Shown: piece after piece, positions 1-5,383 of the stretch
Numbering within the stretch: position 1 is the stretch's first letter
How the letters are laid out: the number at the start of each line of letters is the position of its first letter
From: JBKHBQ01 sp046542305
GTDB lineage: Bacteria > Bacteroidota > Bacteroidia > Bacteroidales > 4484-276
Direction of reading: 5' to 3'
Length of the DNA stretch: 5,383 nucleotides
NCBI GenBank assembly: GCA_046542305.1
Contig: JBKHBQ010000266.1
Coordinates: 1 to 5,383 of the forward strand
Notes under the pieces: model-generated
What the model was told of the DNA's origin: nothing
The model's input: only the letters and a program-made list of their open reading frames with translations
The model's database searches: none
Made by a program: the position numbers and the translations under genes

Positions 1-488
1 GGGTACGATCGTCCGGAGGTTTCGTAATCGGGCGGCAGGTAGAGCCAAATGCGGCGGTAGCGGTCGAGCTGGGGCATGTAAAAATCCTCATCCATGACGA
101 TTACGTTTTCTGCCGCTGTGTGATTTGTTCCTCCCAGATCCTCCCAGCTGAGGATTTCCACCTCCAGTGTATCGGCGCTGCCAAAGGTAAAGCTGCGGTT
201 GGGCAGATACTGCCCGCTTGCGTCGCCTTCCACGGTTTCCCAGCTTCCGCGGGTGAACTTAAATTCTATGGTTCCTGTGCCGGACAGTTCGATTTCAGGC
301 TGATCCGAAGCATTCTCTTCCAGCATGTAGTCCGCATCGCCCGGATTCCAGCCGTTGAAATTACCGGCAATGTAGAGTGGATCCCCGGAAGGGGTGTTCT
401 CAGGAAGCGAAGTCACAATGATGGTCACCTGCGATTTTCCGTACAGGGCGATCATAATTAAAAGAAAAAACAAAAGATTTCTTATCAT
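1..488 (-). CDS. Secreted alpha/beta-hydrolase esterase with N-terminal CBM-like domain (3' end cut by window edge)
   Basis: The reading frame is open from an ATG at 488 to the left edge, giving 162 complete codons with the C-terminus missing. Residues 1-20 look like a signal peptide: a basic start (MIRN), a hydrophobic stretch LLFFLLIMIALY, then GKSQ, so the product is probably exported to the periplasm or cell surface. Residues 21-115 form a small beta domain with the motif PLYIAGNFNGWNPGDADYML (37-56), typical of CBM48/CBM20-like glycogen/starch-binding folds. From residue 138 the sequence MPQLDRYRRIWLYLPPDY matches the beginning of the esterase D/feruloyl-esterase-like hydrolase family (PF00756). 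The catalytic Ser, Asp and His would lie outside the window. Such two-domain esterases are common in Bacteroidota and act on acylated carbohydrates or siderophores; the substrate here is unknown. The gene follows mop by 16 nt and is probably cotranscribed with it, although no functional link is obvious. No clear Shine-Dalgarno precedes the start. Confidence 0.82.
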   Translation of the reverse strand, partial: MIRNLLFFLLIMIALYGKSQVTIIVTSLPENTPSGDPLYIAGNFNGWNPGDADYMLEENASDQPEIELSGTGTIEFKFTRGSWETVEGDASGQYLPNRSFTFGSADTLEVEILSWEDLGGTNHTAAENVIVMDEDFYMPQLDRYRRIWLYLPPDYETSGRSY

Positions 489-504
489 TTTATGGCCGTT
501 GATT

Positions 505-717
505 TTAATCTTCAGTGGCGAGCATCACATTCGAAGCCTTTATCAGCGCATATACCTCCTTGCCCGTTCCCAGGTCGAGGTTCTCGGCTGAAGTTTTGGT
601 GATGATCGAAACAATCTCCTGTCCGCCGGGCAGTTCAATGGTCACCTCCGTATTCACTGCGCCGTGTTCGATGTGTTTTACCTTGCCCTTCAGGGTGTTG
701 CGTGTACTTACTTTCAT
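505..717 (-). CDS. mop: Mop-type molybdate/molybdopterin-binding protein (single TOBE domain)
   Basis: This complete 70-residue protein runs from an ATG at 717 to a TAA at 505-507. It is one Mop/TOBE domain over its full length. Diagnostic elements are S-x-R-N at residues 4-7, LKGKV at 9-13, GAVN at 19-22, the IELPGG turn at 27-32, ITKTS at 39-43 and the C-terminal IKASNVMLA at 59-67. The family's usual length is about 68-70 residues. Known family members assemble into small cytoplasmic oligomers that bind molybdate or tungstate (historically called molybdopterin-binding) and act in Mo storage or homeostasis. No ModE-type DNA-binding domain and no molybdate transporter (modABC) gene is visible, so this is a stand-alone copy at least within the window. 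It is transcribed away from the ATP-grasp gene, across a shared 114-nt gap with a plausible -7 box at 745-752. The esterase gene follows on the same strand after 16 nt. Confidence 0.92.
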   Translation of the reverse strand: MKVSTRNTLKGKVKHIEHGAVNTEVTIELPGGQEIVSIITKTSAENLDLGTGKEVYALIKASNVMLATED

Positions 718-732
718 CGTTTCAATTTTATA

Positions 733-765
733 GGTTTAAAGCTGCAAAAGTACAATATTTAAACC
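733..765. repeat. Perfect 8-bp inverted repeat flanking the mop -7 box (possible operator)
   Basis: GGTTTAAA (733-740) and TTTAAACC (758-765) are exact reverse complements separated by 17 nt. The candidate -7 box lies in the spacer. One arm falls at about the expected start of mop transcription and the other between the -7 and -33 regions, so a dimeric repressor could occlude the promoter. Each arm is also most of the palindrome GGTTTAAACC. Because transcription would begin near the inner edge of one arm, this is more likely a DNA-level site than an RNA hairpin. The AT-rich composition makes chance occurrence plausible. Confidence 0.35.
745..752 (-). promoter_or_regulatory. Candidate Bacteroidota -7 promoter box upstream of mop
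   Basis: Read on the minus strand, the sequence TACTTTTG followed by CA fits the Bacteroidota primary-sigma -7 consensus TAnnTTTG exactly. It lies 27 nt upstream of the mop ATG, so the transcript would have a short leader of roughly 20 nt. I found no good TTTG -33 element at the expected spacing, which lowers confidence, but weak -33 boxes are common in this phylum. The box sits between the arms of the inverted repeat at 733-765. Confidence 0.5.
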
Positions 766-831
766 ATTGCAGATGATGGAACGGAATTTGACCTGTGGTA
801 TACACAGTAGAAACTATGGAAATTTAAAATC

Positions 832-2202
832 ATGAAAGACGCTTACAAAAAAGAAAATGTGCTTTTGGTAGGGCGCTGGGGCAAGACCCACGCATTGGCG
901 AAGGCAATCGTTAAAAACCCGCATAAGGAGCTTTACAGCTTTATGGATAAGCCCAATGCCGGAATTGTTGAAATAGCACATGAGTACAGGCTGGGAAACC
1001 TGGAAGATCCTGAAGAAATTCTCGCCTATGCGCGGGAAAAAAATGTAGATTTTGTGGTGATAGTTCCACACATGACCCTCACTACAGGTTTGGCTGACAG
1101 GCTGCAGGAGGAGGGTATACCTTTCATAGGGCCCACCAAAAAATGCAGCGAACTGGAAACCGATAAAGGCTTTCTGCGCGACCTGCTCGAAGCTGCCGGA
1201 CTGAATGCCTCACCCGAATACCGTATTTTTTATGATGCCGAATCTGCCATCGACTACATCAGGGAATACGAAGGCGAGTTTGCTGTAAAGCCTGCAGGCG
1301 TTACCGAAGGAGATGGCGTAAAGGTCATCGGAATACAATTGCAGGATAAGGAGGAGGCCATCGAATATGTAAATGAGATTTTCGAAGGAAATATGGGCGG
1401 ATTGCCGCGGGTGTTGATCGAAGAAAAGCTTACCGGCGAGGAGTTTACCATTCAGGCTTTCGCCGATGGAAAGACCCTGCATGTGATGCCGGGAACCCGC
1501 GATTACAAACTGCTCAACGAAGGGGATTCGGGATTGAACACCCCGGGCATGGGCTCCATCAGCTTTGCAGACCATAAGTTGCCGTTCCTGTCTCAGGAAG
1601 ATCTTGCATTATGTGTGAATATTATGGGTAAATCCATTCGCTATCTCGCCAAAAAGTACAACGAGTATTATCGTGGCATACTTTCGGGCCAGTTCATTCT
1701 TACTGCCGACGGGCCAAAGGTGATCGAATTCAACGTTCGTCCCGGCGATTCGGAGATCCTGAACATCATCCCGATCCTGAAAACAGATTTTATGGACATT
1801 TGCCATGCAATTTATCACCAGGTGTTGTCGGAGGTGGAGATTGAATATGAAGACAAAGCCACCGTATGCAAATACATCGTTAAAAAAGGCTTTCCCTACC
1901 CCAAAGGAACCATGAAAATGAAGATCGATGAAAAAGGCATAGAAGCTGAAGGCGGTCACCTGTTTTATTCCTGCTTTAAAAAGGACGAAAACGAGTACGA
2001 ACCGAGCCCGCGCGGAGTAGCCGTTACCGCTACCGCTGAAATGCTGGACATGGCATGGGAAAAATGTGAACACCTAATTTCAACTTACATCAAAGGCGAC
2101 GACATATGGCACCGCAGGGATATCGGCACGGCCAAATTACTGAACAAATACGATAAAACCGAAAAGACTGAAGAACCCGACAGCTATGGTGACTATTCAT
2201 AA
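832..2202 (+). CDS. Divergent PurD-like ATP-grasp ligase, substrate unknown
   Basis: This 456-residue protein is similar along its whole length to phosphoribosylamine-glycine ligase (PurD, usually about 420-430 residues). In order: a Rossmann-like N-domain with GRWGKTHALAKAI (14-26), EEGIPFIGPTKKCSELETDK (93-112) entering the ATP-grasp fold, the ATP-binding lysine K153 and glycine-rich GVTEGDGVKV (156-165), VLIEEKLTGEEFTIQAF (194-210), the loop DYKLLNEGDSGLNTPGMGS (224-242), and the metal-binding strand VIEFNVRPGD (297-306; E299, N301). A C-terminal domain ends with W-x-x-x-DIG near residue 430, as in PurD. Several PurD hallmarks are altered: the GGREHA loop reads GKTHA, the GPEAPL segment reads VPHMTL (78-83), KADG reads KPAG, and QDHKR reads RDYKL. 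ATP-dependent carboxylate-amine ligation is therefore likely, but the acceptor is probably not phosphoribosylamine. It is the first gene of an apparent three-gene operon, starting at an ATG with no strong Shine-Dalgarno, and overlaps the next gene by 17 nt. Automatic annotation as purD is likely but doubtful. Confidence 0.85.
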   Translation: MKDAYKKENVLLVGRWGKTHALAKAIVKNPHKELYSFMDKPNAGIVEIAHEYRLGNLEDPEEILAYAREKNVDFVVIVPHMTLTTGLADRLQEEGIPFIGPTKKCSELETDKGFLRDLLEAAGLNASPEYRIFYDAESAIDYIREYEGEFAVKPAGVTEGDGVKVIGIQLQDKEEAIEYVNEIFEGNMGGLPRVLIEEKLTGEEFTIQAFADGKTLHVMPGTRDYKLLNEGDSGLNTPGMGSISFADHKLPFLSQEDLALCVNIMGKSIRYLAKKYNEYYRGILSGQFILTADGPKVIEFNVRPGDSEILNIIPILKTDFMDICHAIYHQVLSEVEIEYEDKATVCKYIVKKGFPYPKGTMKMKIDEKGIEAEGGHLFYSCFKKDENEYEPSPRGVAVTATAEMLDMAWEKCEHLISTYIKGDDIWHRRDIGTAKLLNKYDKTEKTEEPDSYGDYS

Positions 2203-2704
2203 TCCACAATTCGACGATTATCTGAAAATGCACCGGCTGGTCGGAAGAATTGACGGGCTGGTACAGCATCCTGCGCATGTGTACAAGATCATGTGCGATC
2301 ATTTTGGCGATTCCATTTTTCTGGCCAGTCAAAAGGAACCTCCCCAAACCGATCCCGTAGGTCTGATGCTGGGAATTGTTTCCAGAAGCATGCATGGGCT
2401 GTTGTTTGTGTGGCAAATCGGAGTGGAAAAGCAAGTGCAGGGAATGGGTGTGGGTAGCCAACTCCTGCAAAGAACCATCGAATACGGCCGTGATGCCGGA
2501 TTGCCGGGGGTTATGGCAACAGTGGAAACTACTAACACTAACTCTCAGAGACTGTTTGAAAAGAACGGATTTGAAATCGCGACCGAAAAATACCAGGACG
2601 AATATACCCGGATTTCGAAATCCACCGGCAAACCCGCACTCGAAAACTATTACGGTAGTGGAACCGATCAGATATTTTACGAGTTTTTATTTGGTCAAAC
2701 ATAA
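2186..2704 (+). CDS. GNAT acetyltransferase resembling EctA (diaminobutyrate acetyltransferase)
   Basis: This 172-residue GNAT-fold protein carries motif A as Q83-x-x-G86-x-G88-x-G90 (acetyl-CoA pyrophosphate binding), followed by the helix SQLLQRTIEYG, and a typical late motif NTNSQRLFEKNGFE. Several features recall EctA, which acetylates the 4-amino group of 2,4-diaminobutyrate in ectoine synthesis: the early HVYKIMCDHFGDSIFLA (31-47, compare N-S-x-Y-x-Y-L-L-L-C-x-H-F-x-D), LLFVWQIGV (72-80, compare LFVWQVAV), and the C-terminal GTDQIFYEFLF. The length is in the EctA range. The ATG at 2186 is chosen because the N-terminal residues IHNPQFDDYLKMHRLV align with the EctA start. It overlaps the ligase gene by 17 nt, indicating translational coupling. 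No ectB aminotransferase or ectC synthase is present in the window, and the neighbours are unrelated to ectoine, so the substrate is probably another amine. A generic GNAT is the alternative. Confidence 0.8.
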   Translation: MVTIHNPQFDDYLKMHRLVGRIDGLVQHPAHVYKIMCDHFGDSIFLASQKEPPQTDPVGLMLGIVSRSMHGLLFVWQIGVEKQVQGMGVGSQLLQRTIEYGRDAGLPGVMATVETTNTNSQRLFEKNGFEIATEKYQDEYTRISKSTGKPALENYYGSGTDQIFYEFLFGQT

Positions 2705-2746
2705 TGATTTGAGTAACTTACCAATCAAACTTATGATTTTAATTGT

Positions 2747-2751
2747 GGAGG
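2747..2751 (+). promoter_or_regulatory. Strong Shine-Dalgarno for the radical SAM gene
   Basis: GGAGG (within TGGAGGAA) lies 7 nt before the ATG at 2759, an ideal spacing. No comparable site precedes the other complete genes here, as is usual in Bacteroidota. It fixes the start of the third operon gene and suggests it can be translated independently of the upstream pair. Confidence 0.7.
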
Positions 2752-2758
2752 AATTTAG

Positions 2759-3805
2759 ATGAAGATAGCCAGACATTATGAAGAAAAAGAAAACAATCAG
2801 GTTCAGTGCAATCTCTGTCCGCACAACTGCCTGATCAGCGATGGGAAATCCGGAATTTGCCGTATCAGAAAAAATATCGATGGCAAATTGTATTTAAGTA
2901 CTTATGGAAGCGCTTCTTCAATAGGGTTCGACCCGATCGAAAAAAAGCCCCTCTATCATTTTTATCCCGGGAATTTTATCTTTTCAATAGGAAATTTCGG
3001 ATGCAACCTGAAATGTAGATTCTGCCAGAACTGGCAAATTTCCCAGCAAGAGCCTGAGGGTTTTGAAACCAACAGGCTTCACGAGGTGGAGGAACTGGTG
3101 CATCTGGCCGACCATCGCCGCAAAAACATCGGCATTGCTTATACCTACAACGAACCCACAGTATGGTTTGAGTTTATGGAAGACATAGCCGTAAGAGCGA
3201 AAAAAAGGGGATTAAAGAATGTAATGGTTACCAATGGATTCATTAATCCTAAACCCCTGGATGAACTTGTGGATGTGATGGATGCTTTTAATGTAGATTT
3301 GAAGGCGTTTAACGAGGACTTTTACAAAAGGCAAACCTTCTCGAAGCTTGAACCTGTAAAGGAAACCCTGAAAACCATCCGCAAAAGCGGAAAACATCTG
3401 GAAATAACCAATTTGGTAATCACCGGCCTGAATGACGATTACCGGGAATTCAGCGAAATGATCAGATGGATTGCGGGCGAACTTGGAAGCAATACGGTGG
3501 TGCATTTGTCGCGATATTATCCGAGCTACAAATTGGCGAACCCGTCCACCGATCCCGATATGCTCGAAGAACTTCACGGCATTGCCAGGGAGGAACTGGA
3601 TTTCGTTTATCTCGGTAATATCAGGTCAAGAGAGGGCCAGCACACCTACTGTCCGTCCTGTGGGTCGAAAGTGATCAGCAGAAGCAGGTATCAGATTTCC
3701 ATCAATGGCCTCGACGGCGATGGTAAATGCCTTGGCTGTTCATACCATGTGGTTGAAGATTTCAAGTTCGATCACCCGGAATTTAATCACATGCAGGAAG
3801 TGTAA
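2759..3805 (+). CDS. amrS: AmmeMemoRadiSam-type radical SAM enzyme (AmrS family)
   Basis: This 348-residue cytoplasmic protein matches the AmrS family from end to end. An N-terminal cysteine cluster C17-x2-C20-x3-C24, then C34, is followed by the family segment LDPIEKKPLYHFYPG (here FDPIEKKPLYHFYPG, 57-71). The radical SAM motif is C82-x3-C86-x2-C89, with Q90-N91-W92 after it, which ligates a [4Fe-4S] cluster that cleaves S-adenosylmethionine. GIAYTYNEPTVWFEFM, VMVTNGFI, NVDLKAFN and LSRYYPSYKL are further conserved blocks. The C-terminus has a zinc-ribbon-like pair C298-x2-C301 and C324-x2-C327, also typical of the family. AmrS genes usually sit beside AmrA (AMMECR1-like) and AmrB (MEMO1-like) genes, and neither is seen here. 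Instead the gene follows the PurD-like ligase and EctA-like acetyltransferase on the same strand after 54 nt, with its own strong ribosome binding site. The enzyme's substrate cannot be inferred from sequence; a glycyl-radical-enzyme-activase-like role (PflA/PflX type) is the main alternative. Its last 23 nt overlap the convergent kinase gene. Confidence 0.9.
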   Translation: MKIARHYEEKENNQVQCNLCPHNCLISDGKSGICRIRKNIDGKLYLSTYGSASSIGFDPIEKKPLYHFYPGNFIFSIGNFGCNLKCRFCQNWQISQQEPEGFETNRLHEVEELVHLADHRRKNIGIAYTYNEPTVWFEFMEDIAVRAKKRGLKNVMVTNGFINPKPLDELVDVMDAFNVDLKAFNEDFYKRQTFSKLEPVKETLKTIRKSGKHLEITNLVITGLNDDYREFSEMIRWIAGELGSNTVVHLSRYYPSYKLANPSTDPDMLEELHGIAREELDFVYLGNIRSREGQHTYCPSCGSKVISRSRYQISINGLDGDGKCLGCSYHVVEDFKFDHPEFNHMQEV

Positions 3806-5383
3806 AGTGGAAGCAACTTCCCAGCCCTTCCTTACTCTCGACCCATATCCTTCCATTCATGAGGGTGATAAATTCATGGCAAATCAGCAGGCCTAAACCC
3901 GTACCCTGTTCGTTCTCTGTTCCGTTTTGCCTGAACTGCGAATCGAGCCCAAACAGATTTTGCCTGGCCTTTTCAGGAATTCCGATGCCGTTGTCGCATA
4001 ATGAAATCAAGATGGCATCATCGTGGCGTTGCGCATCAATATAGATATAACCTGTTCGTGGTGTGAATTTTATGGCATTGTTGATCAGGTTGATGAATAC
4101 CTGCTGGCTAAGCATGGGATCAGCCAGGGTGGTAAGTTGTTTGTCGATGCGGTTTTCAATCCGGTGTTCCTTTTGTTGGGCCCTGAACGACAGAAATTCC
4201 AGCGCCTGCCCGGCGATGACGCGGAGATTTATTTTTTGAGGCACAGCCCTGATCAATCCACGCTGCGACCTGGACCATTCCAATAGGTTGACCAACAAGT
4301 TGTAGGTATTGTTGCTGCTCACATGAAGGATTTTAATAATCTCGTATTTGGAGTCATCATCCATGTTGCCGAAATCCCTTTCGAGTATCTCAAGAAATCC
4401 CAGCAATACATTGAACGGGCTTTTGAGGTCGTGGGCTACCACAGAAAAAAATTTATCTTTGGTTTGGTAAAGTTTTTCGAGCTCGGCTTTTTGTGCCTGC
4501 AGACTGGTATTTTTATCATGAATGATGCGGCTGCTTTCGGTGAGGGCTTCATTTTTTTCGAACAATTGTTGGTTGGCTTGTTTTATCTTTCGCCGGTTTC
4601 TTAACAGGATCAAAGTAAAAATGAGTATAATGGTCAGGGCAGCAACAACAATAAACACAATGATTTGCTGGTTGGAAATAACCTTCTCGTTTAATTGATT
4701 TTTTGTACGGAGGTAGATGTTTTCCTTTTCCTTCTGTTCGGATTCATGAATGATCTCAAGTTCGGCGATGCGGTTGCGCACTTCATGGCTATCGATGGAA
4801 TCAGAGAATACCTTGTATTGCTGGTAATGTTTCAGCGCCTTAAAATAATCTCCCCGGATGGAATCGAGCCAGTACATACCCGAATAGCCATTTGCAAGAT
4901 TTTCGTAAGCCATTGCCTGATGTGCCATTTCAATCCCTTCTTTAAGGAAATATTGTGCCGAATCGTAGTTCATAAGCCGCACGTGTGCTGTTCCCAGGTT
5001 GATATAGAGGGCGCTGGTTCTGTAATTGTCTTCATGCGGAAGATCGATGGCAAGAGCCTGGTGAAAATATTCCAGGGCCTTCGCATAGTTCCCGGCGTCA
5101 AGTTCCATCCCGCCGAAGTTTAACAGATACGTGTACCGGTTGATCTCCGAATGTTCCCGGGGAAGCAAATCAAGTCCTTTTTGAATATAGTACCTGGCCG
5201 AATCGAAATCGTTTTTTTCAAGCCAGTGAGCCACACCCAGATTATTATAGTGGTCGTGCAGTAAATCAACTTCTTCCACATTTTTATCATAGGCAATGGC
5301 TTTAAGACCATAGTACCTGGCCTTTTCAAAATCGCCGATGCCCTGATATGTGCCTCCAAGTGAAGTATAAACGTAGATCAGCC
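3783..5383 (-). CDS. TPR-containing sensor histidine kinase (5' end outside window)
   Basis: The frame is open from the right edge to a TAA at 3783-3785, giving 534 codons including the stop, or 533 visible residues. A GTG at 5279 could be taken as a start, but the TPR pattern continues upstream of it (LGGTYQGIGDFEKARYYGLKA), so the gene begins beyond the window. About five TPR units span roughly 5381-4810 (for example YNNLGVAHWLEKNDFDSARY and ALYINLGTAHVRLMNYDSAQY), probably periplasmic. A coiled-coil linker follows, then one membrane span (about 4602-4664, IIVFIVVAALTIILIFTLILL), a second coiled coil, the HisKA H-box FFSVVAHDLKSPFN with phosphoacceptor His at 4431-4433, and a HATPase_c domain with N-box INLINNAIKF, G1 DNGIGIP and G2 GTGLGL. 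No receiver or output domain follows, so it needs a separate response regulator, and none is in the window. The signal sensed is unknown. The gene converges on and overlaps the radical SAM gene by 23 nt. Confidence 0.93.
   Translation of the reverse strand, partial: LIYVYTSLGGTYQGIGDFEKARYYGLKAIAYDKNVEEVDLLHDHYNNLGVAHWLEKNDFDSARYYIQKGLDLLPREHSEINRYTYLLNFGGMELDAGNYAKALEYFHQALAIDLPHEDNYRTSALYINLGTAHVRLMNYDSAQYFLKEGIEMAHQAMAYENLANGYSGMYWLDSIRGDYFKALKHYQQYKVFSDSIDSHEVRNRIAELEIIHESEQKEKENIYLRTKNQLNEKVISNQQIIVFIVVAALTIILIFTLILLRNRRKIKQANQQLFEKNEALTESSRIIHDKNTSLQAQKAELEKLYQTKDKFFSVVAHDLKSPFNVLLGFLEILERDFGNMDDDSKYEIIKILHVSSNNTYNLLVNLLEWSRSQRGLIRAVPQKINLRVIAGQALEFLSFRAQQKEHRIENRIDKQLTTLADPMLSQQVFINLINNAIKFTPRTGYIYIDAQRHDDAILISLCDNGIGIPEKARQNLFGLDSQFRQNGTENEQGTGLGLLICHEFITLMNGRIWVESKEGLGSCFHFTLPACD

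Noticed and set aside
120..461. Plus-strand reading frame opposite the esterase
   Set aside because: It has no recognisable domain and is the antisense shadow of a convincing secreted esterase gene.
793..807. Short inverted repeat CTGTG-N5-CACAG upstream of the ligase gene
   Set aside because: The arms are only 5 bp and do not extend, and there is no convincing -7 box next to it. It is expected by chance in a region of this size.
787..815. TTTGAC followed by TAGAAACT as a promoter for the ligase operon
   Set aside because: The TTTG element is acceptable, but the downstream element matches only the TA of the TAnnTTTG consensus. The operon promoter is therefore not identified.
1609..2073. 154-codon minus-strand reading frame inside the ligase gene
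   Set aside because: It is antisense to a conserved ATP-grasp region, with composition typical of a shadow frame and no family resemblance.
3809..3821. GGAAG-CAA-CTTCC hairpin just after the radical SAM stop codon, as a terminator
   Set aside because: The stem is only 5 bp, there is no T-tract after it on either strand, and it lies inside the kinase coding sequence.
4695..5123. 142-codon plus-strand reading frame opposite the kinase TPR region
   Set aside because: It is antisense to clear TPR repeats and shows no recognisable domain.
3783..5279. Kinase gene beginning at the GTG at 5279
   Set aside because: The frame remains open to the window edge and the upstream residues form a further TPR unit, so the true start lies outside the window.

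Overview
The window reads as a chromosomal piece of a Bacteroidota (Bacteroidetes) bacterium. The signs are a TPR/single-membrane-span sensor histidine kinase of the type common in that phylum, a TAnnTTTG-type -7 promoter box, mostly weak or absent Shine-Dalgarno sequences, and a secreted esterase with an N-terminal glycogen/starch-binding-like domain. No RNA gene, CRISPR array, insertion sequence or phage feature was seen. The assignment rests on recognising protein families by eye, without a database search.

Layout. Positions 1-717 hold two minus-strand genes. A 70-residue Mop-type molybdate/molybdopterin-binding protein (505-717) is followed 16 nt later by a secreted alpha/beta-hydrolase esterase (1-488) that runs off the left edge. 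A 114-nt divergent regulatory gap (718-831) carries a plausible Bacteroidota -7 box for mop, enclosed by a perfect 8-bp inverted repeat. Positions 832-3805 hold three plus-strand genes in an apparent operon: a divergent PurD-like ATP-grasp ligase, an EctA-like GNAT acetyltransferase (overlapping it by 17 nt) and an AmrS-type radical SAM enzyme (54 nt further on, with an unusually good Shine-Dalgarno). Positions 3783-5383 hold a minus-strand TPR sensor histidine kinase whose 3' end overlaps the radical SAM gene by 23 nt and whose 5' end lies beyond the right edge.

How the genes may work together. The three-gene set ATP-grasp / GNAT / radical SAM is the most interesting part. The ligase keeps the PurD fold and ATP-binding features but lacks the motifs that define glycinamide ribonucleotide synthetase. 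The acetyltransferase resembles diaminobutyrate acetyltransferase, but no ectB or ectC is present. The radical SAM enzyme is of the AmmeMemoRadiSam type, but no AmrA or AmrB partner is visible. Taken together they could form a small-molecule pathway (for example an acetylated, amide-linked amino-acid derivative or compatible solute) that I do not recognise as described. This is inference from family membership and gene order; neither substrate nor product can be read from the sequence.
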